The translations under genes were made by a program, and so were the position numbers. Below are positions 57,102 to 64,000 of a stretch of 64,000 bases of DNA, one piece after another. The stretch spans positions 3,348,001 through 3,412,000 of the forward strand of contig NZ_CP043761.1 in assembly GCF_008386395.1 (NCBI RefSeq), in the 5' to 3' direction. The notes beneath the pieces are model-generated. The model had not been told where the DNA came from. It made no database searches and worked only from the letters and a program-made list of their open reading frames with translations. How positions within the stretch are numbered: position 1 is the stretch's first letter; every line of letters starts with the position of its first letter. The stretch is from Paenibacillus sp. 37 (lineage in GTDB: Bacteria > Bacillota > Bacilli > Paenibacillales > Paenibacillaceae).

Positions 57102-59426
57102 TTATTTTAATCCAGACTTCGTGTTCGCATGCTCTTCAGCATTCAGGGAAGCAATCAGCTTCTCGCCTTCAACATCCAGATTTGGCAGAATGCGATCCAG
57201 CCATTTCGGAAGTGCCCAAGCTTTATCTCCGAAAATAGCCATGATGGCTGGAACCAAGCCCATACGGATGATGAAAGCATCAATCAGAATGCCTACCGCC
57301 AAGGTGAAACCAATCTGCTTGATCATGACATCATCAGTGAATATAAATCCTGCAAATACAGAGACCATGATCACTGCTGCGGCAACAACCACACGACTGA
57401 CCTGATTGTACCCATGAACGACGGATTCGGTCCCGCGATGACCGTGGACATATGATTCCCGCATAGAGCTAACAAGGAAGACTTGATAGTCCATCGCGAG
57501 GCCATACAAAATACCTGTCACGATGATCGGCATAAAGCTCAGCAACGGGCCGCCAGTATCGAAACCAAAGAGCGAATGCAGCCAACCCCATTGGAATACA
57601 GCAGTCGTAATCCCGAATGTGGCCAGGATACTAAGCAGGAAGCCAATTGTAGCTTTGATAGGAACGATGATCGAACGGAATACAAGTAACAGGATGATCA
57701 GCGATAGCAGGATTATAATGCCTACATAAATAGGGAATACCTGCGCCAATTTGGCAGACATATCAATGTTAACAGCCGTAAGACCAGTAACCCCAAGCTT
57801 CACATCATAGGTCTGTGCGATACTCGAATCAGCCGAGCGCAGATCACTGACCATTGTTTTAGTGAGCGTATCGTTAGGACCTGTTTTTGGAATGAGACTA
57901 AAGATAGCCAAATCTTCTGTCATACCAAGCGGTGTAACCTGTGCTACGTTATTCTGATCTTGCAGCTCCATCATCAGACCACCCAAGAGTTCCGGCGTGA
58001 CTTTTGCAGAAGATTGATTAGGCTCTGCGACCAGAATAAGTGGTCCGTTGAATCCTTCTCCGAAGCCTTCCGAGATAGCATCATAGCTCTGTCTTGCGTC
58101 CGTATCGAGATTCGCTGAGGAAGCGCCAGGGATACCCATTTCCATTTTGGTGATAGGTGTCGCGGCAAAACCAAGAATAACGATAATCGCGATAATGATA
58201 GCCCAACGATTCTTGATAATGAATTTCACCCATCTATCCGCAACTCCGTGACTAGCGGCTTTAGGATGTTTCTTGCTTTTCTCACGAGCTTTGGCGGAAC
58301 AGATGCGTTCTCCTACCAATCCCAGCAAAGCCGGCAACAGGGTTAAAGCAACGAATACGTTGATGAGCACGGTGGCAGCTGCGACCAAAGCCATCGTAGA
58401 CAAGAATGTGAGACCGATGACAAGCATACCGCACAGTGCAATAATGACGGTTAACCCGGCAAAAAATACTGCGCTGCCCGATGTACCAATGGCTCTGGCT
58501 GTTGCTTCTTTTGCGCTCAAGCCTTGATCAATGATCATTCGACGTTGACGATTAACAATGAAGAGAGCGTAATCGATTCCAACAGCCAATCCAACCATGA
58601 GAGCCAGGACGGAAGTGACACTTGGCATTTCGATGAATTTGGAGATTGAGAATGCTCCACCTACTCCGATCGCAACACCCAGTAATGCAGTGATCAGAGG
58701 CAGACCTGCTGCAACGACGGAGCCGAGGGTGATCAACAATACGATTACAGCAATGACCAGTCCAACAATCTCTGCGGAGCCGACCCCAATCGATACCGCT
58801 TTGAGCGTTTCGCCTGGCAAGACCGTAATGTTGGTTCCTTTCTCTACCGTCATAACGGATTGAATAACGGAATCAAATATATCCTGCGTGATGGCAGACT
58901 GCTCGATTGTAAATTGGAACTGGAACAGTGCAATACTACCGTCTGAAGAGATCAGCATACCAGGTACAGGAACACCATCCACCATCAAAGGTCCATAGGG
59001 AGGAGGCGTGGTTGTTGCGGATTGAGCTGCACCCGCAGACTGAGCATTCTGAGCAATCTCTGCAGAAGCCCCTGAATTACTCGCTTCAGCTGCATAATCG
59101 GCAGGGTTAAGGACTTTGTCTAATGCGTAAACTTCATTAACACCTTTCATCATGGCAGCCAAACGTTCAGGCGTATCCAAACGCTCGTTGTCCGGTGCCT
59201 TGAATACAACACTTCCTTGACCGCCGGAGGCGGCTGGCAATTCTTTTGCTAATTGATCCAGAACCTTCTGCGACTCTGTGCCTTCAATCTTCATTTCAGA
59301 ACTGATGTGAATACCATTGATGCTGATCATGGAGATGACAATTCCCAGAATTAAAACCCAGCCAATGATGAAGGTTGCAGGTTTGCTAAAAGCGGTTTTC
59401 CCCACTCTGTATAATAATGTAGACAT
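57102..59426 (-). CDS. MMPL family RND transporter
   Basis: This 774-aa membrane protein is an MMPL-type RND transporter: 12 predicted helices in two repeats, two large extracytoplasmic loops, and repeats of the GxxxD-Y motif (AVGIDYALFIVNRQRR in the first half, GLAMDYQVFLVSSMRESYVHG in the second) that carry the proton-relay residues. Such exporters move lipids, siderophores or toxic compounds. It lies 20 nt after a TetR gene, in one operon. The adjacent TetR and the divergent second TetR suggest efflux under repressor control. Confidence 0.92.
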   Translation of the reverse strand: MSTLLYRVGKTAFSKPATFIIGWVLILGIVISMISINGIHISSEMKIEGTESQKVLDQLAKELPAASGGQGSVVFKAPDNERLDTPERLAAMMKGVNEVYALDKVLNPADYAAEASNSGASAEIAQNAQSAGAAQSATTTPPPYGPLMVDGVPVPGMLISSDGSIALFQFQFTIEQSAITQDIFDSVIQSVMTVEKGTNITVLPGETLKAVSIGVGSAEIVGLVIAVIVLLITLGSVVAAGLPLITALLGVAIGVGGAFSISKFIEMPSVTSVLALMVGLAVGIDYALFIVNRQRRMIIDQGLSAKEATARAIGTSGSAVFFAGLTVIIALCGMLVIGLTFLSTMALVAAATVLINVFVALTLLPALLGLVGERICSAKAREKSKKHPKAASHGVADRWVKFIIKNRWAIIIAIIVILGFAATPITKMEMGIPGASSANLDTDARQSYDAISEGFGEGFNGPLILVAEPNQSSAKVTPELLGGLMMELQDQNNVAQVTPLGMTEDLAIFSLIPKTGPNDTLTKTMVSDLRSADSSIAQTYDVKLGVTGLTAVNIDMSAKLAQVFPIYVGIIILLSLIILLLVFRSIIVPIKATIGFLLSILATFGITTAVFQWGWLHSLFGFDTGGPLLSFMPIIVTGILYGLAMDYQVFLVSSMRESYVHGHRGTESVVHGYNQVSRVVVAAAVIMVSVFAGFIFTDDVMIKQIGFTLAVGILIDAFIIRMGLVPAIMAIFGDKAWALPKWLDRILPNLDVEGEKLIASLNAEEHANTKSGLK

Positions 59427-59446
59427 TTCTCTATTTTACACTCCCT

Positions 59447-60094
59447 CTATGATGAATGTGGATGGTTGGCATGTTCGAATCCCGCCCGCAAATGACTAAA
59501 CGTCGTTTCCAAAAATTGATCGAATGTTAAAGCACCGGGCTTGGTATCCTCAGTAATGACTTGTCCGGGTAGTAACACATTAAGTCTTCCATCAATTAAT
59601 GGCAGTATTGTTCCATATAGTGCGTTGATCAAAAGATAAGTATAGATCTCGTCATACTTCCCGTTAGATAAGTCTAATAAGGTATCTTGTGCCTGCGTCT
59701 GCATCCGGTGCATGGCTCCAAGGTAATGCGGTTCAAGTACGGGATAAGTCTGGGATAGTGAGAGCAACTGATGAAGTCTTCCAATTAGTTCTGTTGTAAG
59801 CTGCATCTTGATCAGGTTATACAGTACGTCAAGCAAGGAGACGTTGTCGGGCATTTTGGTAAGTAACTCTTCGAGTTCCGTTGTATTCTGAACGGATATT
59901 GCGCCTCTTGCTACAGCTTCTTCTTTACATGTGAAGTAGTTAGCAAATGTTCTACGTGAACAACCCACCTGATGCACAATATCTTCGACCGTAAAGCCAT
60001 CAAGCCCATGTTCAAGGGTAAGTTCAAATGCAGCACTAGCAAGTGCTTTTTCAGTTGCTTCTTTCTTCAAATGTCGCAAGTTTCGTTTGATCAT
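59447..60094 (-). CDS. TetR family regulator of the MMPL operon
   Basis: This 215-aa repressor has the N-terminal TetR helix-turn-helix (EKALASAAFELTLEHGLDGFTVEDIVHQVGCSRRTFANYFTCKEEAVARG) with a C-terminal domain of 150 residues for ligand and dimer. It is the first gene of the operon with the MMPL exporter. GCGGAG precedes ATG 60094. Tandem CATTGTGCAAAT repeats overlapping its promoter are the likely operators, giving autoregulation and exporter control. Confidence 0.9.
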   Translation of the reverse strand: MIKRNLRHLKKEATEKALASAAFELTLEHGLDGFTVEDIVHQVGCSRRTFANYFTCKEEAVARGAISVQNTTELEELLTKMPDNVSLLDVLYNLIKMQLTTELIGRLHQLLSLSQTYPVLEPHYLGAMHRMQTQAQDTLLDLSNGKYDEIYTYLLINALYGTILPLIDGRLNVLLPGQVITEDTKPGALTFDQFLETTFSHLRAGFEHANHPHSS

Positions 60095-60189
60095 TATTCT
60101 CCGCTTATGCGTTCACCTCCAATACCAATGACTATGGTTTGTTTTTTTTAAGAAGAGCACACTTACTGAATATGCACTTTGTGAGGTTT

Positions 60190-60218
60190 ATCATAACAAC
60201 AAGTTGCTCATTGTGCAA
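60190..60218 (-). promoter_or_regulatory. promoter of TetR-MMPL operon
   Basis: Minus-strand TTGCAC (60218-60213), 17 bp, TATGAT (60195-60190). The -35 box sits inside one of the two CATTGTGCAAAT repeats. Confidence 0.6.
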
Positions 60219-60237
60219 ATTTACCCATTGTGCAAAT
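60209..60237. repeat. tandem CATTGTGCAAAT direct repeats
   Basis: Identical 12-bp copies at 60209-60220 and 60226-60237, 17 bp apart centre to centre, in the divergent region between the two TetR genes. Confidence 0.75.
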
Positions 60238-60328
60238 ATTTTATATGACGGCTATACTATGAACCAATGCTTCAACTCCTGAGGAATGAATGTTAAAATC
60301 AGATAAAAACCTGGGGCGATGATGGAAA

Positions 60329-61222
60329 ATGAGTAGTCGTAAACAAAGTTTATTGGAAACAGCACTTGCACTATTTTTAGAGCATAGCTATGCAAATACA
60401 ACAATCCAGATGATCCTGGATCAATCAGGTGTATCCAAAGGTACATTCTACAAATTCTTCAGTTCGAAAGAAGACTGTTTATATTCGATTATTGATCAGC
60501 GTATGCAGGAGGATGTTTTCATTCGCAAGGAACTTGAACAAAATCATTATACTTCGGATTATGCTCTGCTTGTTGATCAGATTGCCATTCCCATGTCTGG
60601 ACCTGACAAAGAGCGAGTGTGGGAATTGTATTGGACTGGTTTTTACGCCGGAGAGATCAACTCAGCTAAACTGGCTAAAGTGCATCTAAACTGGCTGTCT
60701 ACACGCTTGATTCAGGTGTATGGAAAAGACATCAGCTTATACGCCAACGAAGGTGCAATATTGTGCTATGGCATACTACATCAGATTGCCAACACCTCAA
60801 GAAGTCTAAATACTCAAAAACCGGTTTGGAGCGAAGTTGTTCCAAAAGTATTAACGTACATCGAAGTGATATTAAGAACAATGCACCAAAGAAATGAACA
60901 TATTTTTGACGTTCAGTCTCTTTATTTTCTGAATGCCGATGAGCGTAACCATGATCATGGTCTCGATATCGACAAGCTGTTGGAGGAATTGGATGAGTTC
61001 AACAAGATTGTTCAAAAATCCAAGGAATCTACATCATTAAAGCAACTTTCCAAGGGACTTTTGGCGTTATTACAGGATAAAGAGGATTTAAATATTCCTG
61101 TAATCGAAGTTGTCCTTCAAGCATTTCACAAAGAGTACAAATCAAGTGCATTTCACTCCGAAGCCAATAGACTAACCGAAGCCTGCTGGTGGTATTTGGA
61201 ACTTGTGAAGCACCATAATTAA
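60329..61222 (+). CDS. TetR family regulator, long C-terminal domain
   Basis: This 297-aa regulator has a typical TetR helix-turn-helix at the N-terminus (TALALFLEHSYANTTIQMILDQSGVSKGTFYKFFSSKEDCLYSI) and a C-terminal domain about 100 residues longer than average (including NADERNHDHGLDIDKLLEELDEFNKIVQ). The start ATG 60329 has only a weak upstream purine run. It is divergent from the other TetR gene, so both may read the repeats between them. A terminator separates it from the P450 gene. The ligand is unknown. Confidence 0.85.
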   Translation: MSSRKQSLLETALALFLEHSYANTTIQMILDQSGVSKGTFYKFFSSKEDCLYSIIDQRMQEDVFIRKELEQNHYTSDYALLVDQIAIPMSGPDKERVWELYWTGFYAGEINSAKLAKVHLNWLSTRLIQVYGKDISLYANEGAILCYGILHQIANTSRSLNTQKPVWSEVVPKVLTYIEVILRTMHQRNEHIFDVQSLYFLNADERNHDHGLDIDKLLEELDEFNKIVQKSKESTSLKQLSKGLLALLQDKEDLNIPVIEVVLQAFHKEYKSSAFHSEANRLTEACWWYLELVKHHN

Positions 61223-61226
61223 TTTG

Positions 61227-61258
61227 GAGGTTGGCCCCAAAGCCAACCTCTTTTTTTG
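61227..61258 (+). terminator. rho-independent terminator after TetR gene
   Basis: GAGGTTGGC / GCCAACCTC stem followed by TTTTTTT. Confidence 0.9.
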
Positions 61259-61352
61259 TTTTTTTTATGCTTGAAGTTATTATTAATATACTATTAGTAC
61301 ATTAATTAATTGTTGTTATAACAGTTGAATGTTGCAGTTTAAACTACGGAAT

Positions 61353-61382
61353 TTGAAATTAAATATACGAGTAGTATATAAT
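61353..61382 (+). promoter_or_regulatory. sigma-A promoter of P450 gene
   Basis: TTGAAA (61353-61358), 18-bp spacer, TATAAT (61377-61382), about 59 nt before the start. Confidence 0.65.
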
Positions 61383-61440
61383 CGAAATGAACATATATTT
61401 CCATAGATTTCAATAACTTCACTAAGAAAGGAAGATTTCA

Positions 61441-62694
61441 ATGAATAATAACCAAACATCGGAAAAATCAGAATTCAATTTGTTTAGTGAAGAAAATGTT
61501 AAAGATCAATTTGCCATGTTTAAACAGATGCGATCCAGAGGCTCCGTTGTTCCTGTTCCCAATCCAATGGGTGGAGCAGAGCAAACCTGGATTATAACTC
61601 GGATGGACGTTGCCATGGAAGTGTTGAAAGACCACTCTCGATTTACGGTAGATATGAACTCTATCGATAATGGCAATGATATTCGAAAGAATCTCTCAGA
61701 CGATCTTGGTTCATCGGAACCCCAGACTTTTTTTACCGGAAAGTCGATGCTCTTTGTTGATGAACCGGATCACCGAAGACTGCGTAGCCTGGTGTCCAAA
61801 GCATTCACTCCAAGATATATGGAAAGCCTGCGTCCGCGTGTCCAGGAAATTGCCGATGAATTAATTGATCAATTTGAAGGAAAAGGAGAGATGGATCTTG
61901 TAAAAGACTATGCCTACCCTTTCCCAATTAACGTCATATCCGAAATGCTCGGTGTACCTCAGGAAGACCGACCTCAGATCCATGTATGGTCTGAAGCCAT
62001 TGCGAAAGGTCTCGGTTTCGGTAAACAAGATCCTGAAGTAGCGCAGCATTTGCGATCATTCGCAGAATACACGGCTCAGCTTGTGGCGAACAAACGAGTG
62101 GAACCTTCCGATGACCTCATCAGTCAATTAATTGTGATCGAGGAGGAGGGGGATCGACTGAATGAAGATGAATTAATATCCATGATCACGTTATTAATAT
62201 TTGCTGGACATGAGACAACGTCGAATCTGATTGCGACCGGCTCTTATCTACTTCTGACACATCCCGAACAACTGGAACAACTTAAACAAGATTTGAATCT
62301 GGTTCCTTCTGCGGTGGAGGAGTTGTTACGATATAACGGCCCCGCGACTTCGTCAGGTCCTCGATATGCAACGCAGGACACGGAGCTGGATGGACAACGG
62401 ATTAAAAAAGGAGATGTTGTGATTCCTCTTTTGAAATCAGCGAATCGGGACGAGTTACAGTTTAACCAACCTGAAGAACTGGATCTTGAGCGCAAAATAA
62501 AACGGCATTTGGCCTTTGGCCATGGTATTCATATGTGTCTTGGTGCTCCACTTGCCCGTGTGGAGGGAGACGTAGCGTTTACTACGCTATTAAGTCGACT
62601 TCCTGGTCTTCAGCTTCGTGTTCCTCCGGAAGAGATTCATTGGCACTACTCACTATTATCTGAGGGATTGGCATCATTACCAGTAAAATTTTAA
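61441..62694 (+). CDS. cytochrome P450 (CYP107-like)
   Basis: This 417-aa soluble P450 has the I-helix FAGHETTSNL, the K-helix ExxR in VEELLRYNGP, and the heme loop FGHGIHMCLG with Cys366 as thiolate ligand. The sequence resembles Bacillus CYP107-type enzymes (PksS/CypA-like), which hydroxylate polyketides, fatty acids or steroids. AAAGGAAG lies 7 nt before ATG 61441. No ferredoxin or reductase gene is adjacent. It is monocistronic, and its neighbours are a TetR regulator and a deaminase remnant. Confidence 0.95.
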   Translation: MNNNQTSEKSEFNLFSEENVKDQFAMFKQMRSRGSVVPVPNPMGGAEQTWIITRMDVAMEVLKDHSRFTVDMNSIDNGNDIRKNLSDDLGSSEPQTFFTGKSMLFVDEPDHRRLRSLVSKAFTPRYMESLRPRVQEIADELIDQFEGKGEMDLVKDYAYPFPINVISEMLGVPQEDRPQIHVWSEAIAKGLGFGKQDPEVAQHLRSFAEYTAQLVANKRVEPSDDLISQLIVIEEEGDRLNEDELISMITLLIFAGHETTSNLIATGSYLLLTHPEQLEQLKQDLNLVPSAVEELLRYNGPATSSGPRYATQDTELDGQRIKKGDVVIPLLKSANRDELQFNQPEELDLERKIKRHLAFGHGIHMCLGAPLARVEGDVAFTTLLSRLPGLQLRVPPEEIHWHYSLLSEGLASLPVKF

Positions 62695-62719
62695 TAGATA
62701 AATTTAGTGTGTCTCACTG

Positions 62720-62752
62720 GAGTATGACGAATTGTCGTCATACTCTTTATTT
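62720..62752 (+). terminator. terminator after P450 gene
   Basis: GAGTATGACGA / TCGTCATACTC perfect 11-bp stem with a 4-nt loop and T-rich tail. Confidence 0.88.
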
Positions 62753-62858
62753 ATAATGATGATAGAACGGTATGAACAAGAAGCATTCCAATGGAGTGAA
62801 CATGCTAATGCAAAAACATAAAATTGAGTACATAAATTTTGTTGTGGAGGTAAACTTT

Positions 62859-63090
62859 ATGAATAAAGATGAACTATTCATGCATAAAGCCATTGAGATT
62901 GCTTTGCAAGCTCGCAAAGAAGGAAACGAACCATTCGGCCCATGATCAGTTAGCGGAAATTGCTGGCAGCAACATCATGATCGCGTGTGAAGAAGTGTTT
63001 GAGAAAAGTCCTCAAAAGCCTGAAGTAGTGGGGGAATTACTGAGCGCAGAAGGCTTGAAAGTATTCGAAGGATATCAATTTCTTTCTTAG
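62859..63090 (+). pseudogene. nucleoside deaminase with internal deletion
   Basis: GTGGAGG and ATG 62859 start a cytidine/guanine deaminase-type frame (MNKDELFMHKAIEIALQARK, then EGNEPFG) that stops at TGA 62943. The following bases, read in another frame, give the family C-terminus (HDQLAEIAGSNIMIACEEVFEKSPQ, then EGLKVFEGYQF). About 75-80 codons carrying the zinc ligands HAE and PCxxC are missing, so it is dead. The join lies at about 62938-62942. Confidence 0.85.
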
Positions 63091-63643
63091 TCCTCGTTCG
63101 GACAAAAAAATAATTTTTAATTATTGCTTGATTTTTTTTTCAACGTCTGATAGTGTAAGACCTGTGATTTTGGGAAGTTAATTTATCAATATGAATTAGA
63201 GCTTTCCAGCAGATAATTTTGACCACTTCACCAGGAAGTTAAGGCCATACGGACAGCCGGGTCAAACGCCGATTGGCAACTTACGTTGCTTTATTGATTG
63301 AGTTCAAAGCTCAAATTTTATAAGTTGGTTACTTTACAACCAGTGCAATTGCACATCAACTTGTGAAACGGTCAATAAGAGTGGTAAAGGCGAATTATTT
63401 GCTATATAGACTCTGATCCAATATTGATATACATGAAGGAGCTTTCCGCCAAAGGAGTTCTTGTGAACTTTTTTGGTCATGGAGACTTCACGTCTTTTTT
63501 ATGATGTATATCGATAAGCAAGTGTGATGGTGCGCGATTGCGGGCATTTTTCACCTTGCTTTTTTTGTTGTCTTGTTGTCGTTACTGTATCAAACAAATT
63601 AAACCAATTAAAAAAAATACATATTGGGATAGGAGAATGTAAA
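63091..63643. other. long structured intergenic region before dehydrogenase gene
   Basis: This 553-bp stretch has no convincing gene. It contains a possible promoter (TTGATT 63128-63133, TAGTGT 63151-63156 with TGA extension), a perfect 12-bp palindrome GTGCAATTGCAC (63343-63354), a small hairpin with T run (63456-63474), and a larger terminator-like hairpin (63516-63567). A 34-codon frame with SFPADNFDHFTRKLRPYG could be a gene remnant but is unassigned. A second candidate promoter (TTGTTG 63565, TATCAA 63588) lies just downstream of the hairpin. Confidence 0.4.
63516..63567 (+). terminator. terminator-like hairpin ahead of dehydrogenase gene
   Basis: AAGCAAG(T)GTGA / TCAC-CTTGCTT arms enclose an inner structure and lead into TTTTTTT. 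It is 76 nt before the start codon at 63644, so it could be an attenuator or the end of an upstream RNA. Confidence 0.55.
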
Positions 63644-64000
63644 ATGGGAAAAGCACTAATCATCGGCGCCGGCGGCGTTGCTTCCGTGGCAGTACACAAA
63701 TGCGTTCAAAACAGTGAAGTTTTTGAGGAAATCTGCATCGCGAGTCGTACAAAATCCAAATGTGATGAACTCAAAGCCAAGCTGGACGGCGGAAAAACAA
63801 AAATTACAACAGCACAAGTAGATGCTGACAATGTTGACGAACTGATCGCTCTGATCAACGAAGTTAAACCGGATATCGTTATGAACCTTGCTTTGCCGTA
63901 TCAAGATCTGACAATCATGGATGCTTGCCTTGCAACTAAAACAAATTACATGGACACAGCGAACTATGAGCCACATGATACAGCGAAGTTCGAATACAGC
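63644..64000 (+). CDS. saccharopine/carboxynorspermidine dehydrogenase family, N-terminal part (partial)
   Basis: The first 119 codons are in the window. They form a Rossmann fold (MGKALIIGAGGVASVAVHKC, IASRTKSKCDELKAKL) with the NLALPYQDLTIMDACLATKTNYMDTANYEP block typical of the saccharopine dehydrogenase-like proteins, most closely carboxynorspermidine dehydrogenase, which makes carboxyspermidine or carboxynorspermidine from an aldehyde and diamine. AGGAGA lies 8 nt before ATG 63644. A polyamine pathway is likely if its downstream neighbour is a carboxynorspermidine decarboxylase, which is outside the window. Confidence 0.88.
   Translation, partial: MGKALIIGAGGVASVAVHKCVQNSEVFEEICIASRTKSKCDELKAKLDGGKTKITTAQVDADNVDELIALINEVKPDIVMNLALPYQDLTIMDACLATKTNYMDTANYEPHDTAKFEYS

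Noticed and set aside
63230..63250. GGAAGTTAAG resembling a 5S rRNA segment
   Set aside because: Only this short string matches; the rest of a 5S fold and sequence is absent.
63195..63300. 34-codon frame with NFDHFTRKLRPYG as a transposon or gene remnant
   Set aside because: It has no clear homology I can name and no start or ribosome site; recorded only within the intergenic entry.

Overview
The window looks like a chromosomal segment from a Paenibacillus-type low-to-mid-GC Firmicute. The evidence is the style of the genes: Lpl-type sugar transporters without their own ATPase, YesM/YesN and YesS-like regulators, YteR-type GH105 enzymes, bacillithiol deacetylase BshB2, Bacillus-type Fur and AdhR-like sites, AGGAGG ribosome binding sites with frequent TTG/GTG starts, and many hairpin plus T-run terminators. 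No rRNA, tRNA, CRISPR array, prophage or complete insertion sequence was seen.

Layout. 1-2.3 kb: tail of a short-chain dehydrogenase, murB, and an unknown membrane-anchored protein. 2.5-17.7 kb: one co-directional carbohydrate locus with two Lpl-type permeases, a solute-binding lipoprotein, a Gfo/Idh/MocA oxidoreductase, a two-part GH105 enzyme, a YesS-like membrane AraC regulator, an unassigned six-hairpin glycosidase, a YteR-like GH105 and a GH95 enzyme. All the hydrolases appear cytoplasmic, so oligosaccharides carrying an unsaturated uronate would be imported first and then trimmed inside the cell. 17.8-24.3 kb: a DUF817 membrane protein, yojF-bshB2, and a nosD-nosL-nosY-nosF-thioredoxin cluster with no nosZ in the window. 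24.5-35.9 kb: metE behind a MET-box-like operator, small metabolic and regulatory genes, a decayed arginase-family gene, an MFS transporter, uppP, a Fur-controlled siderophore-binding lipoprotein, a MarR regulator, a rhodanese-like protein and an old-yellow-enzyme family reductase.

36-47 kb is a run of small regulator/oxidoreductase pairs: AraC, TetR, MerR with a zinc alcohol dehydrogenase, HIT, DUF1801, aldo/keto reductase, HxlR with an NmrA-like protein, helD, and a short-chain dehydrogenase. The TetR gene and this dehydrogenase, 9 kb apart, share an identical 22-bp promoter element. 47.1-53.8 kb: a second sugar ABC transporter divergent from a YesM/YesN-type two-component system. 53.9-64 kb: a chemoreceptor, a class I glutamine amidotransferase-like hydrolase, a TetR-MMPL exporter operon, a second TetR, a cytochrome P450, a nucleoside deaminase gene with an internal deletion, a long structured intergenic region, and the start of a saccharopine/carboxynorspermidine dehydrogenase family gene.

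The most unusual signals are the orphan nos-like copper cluster; the unassigned glycosidase in the sugar locus; the TetR/dehydrogenase shared operator; a complete minus-strand promoter-RBS-14-codon ORF-terminator unit overlapping the helD leader; and the structured 63.1-63.6 kb leader region. All family calls are by reading the proteins; no database search was run.
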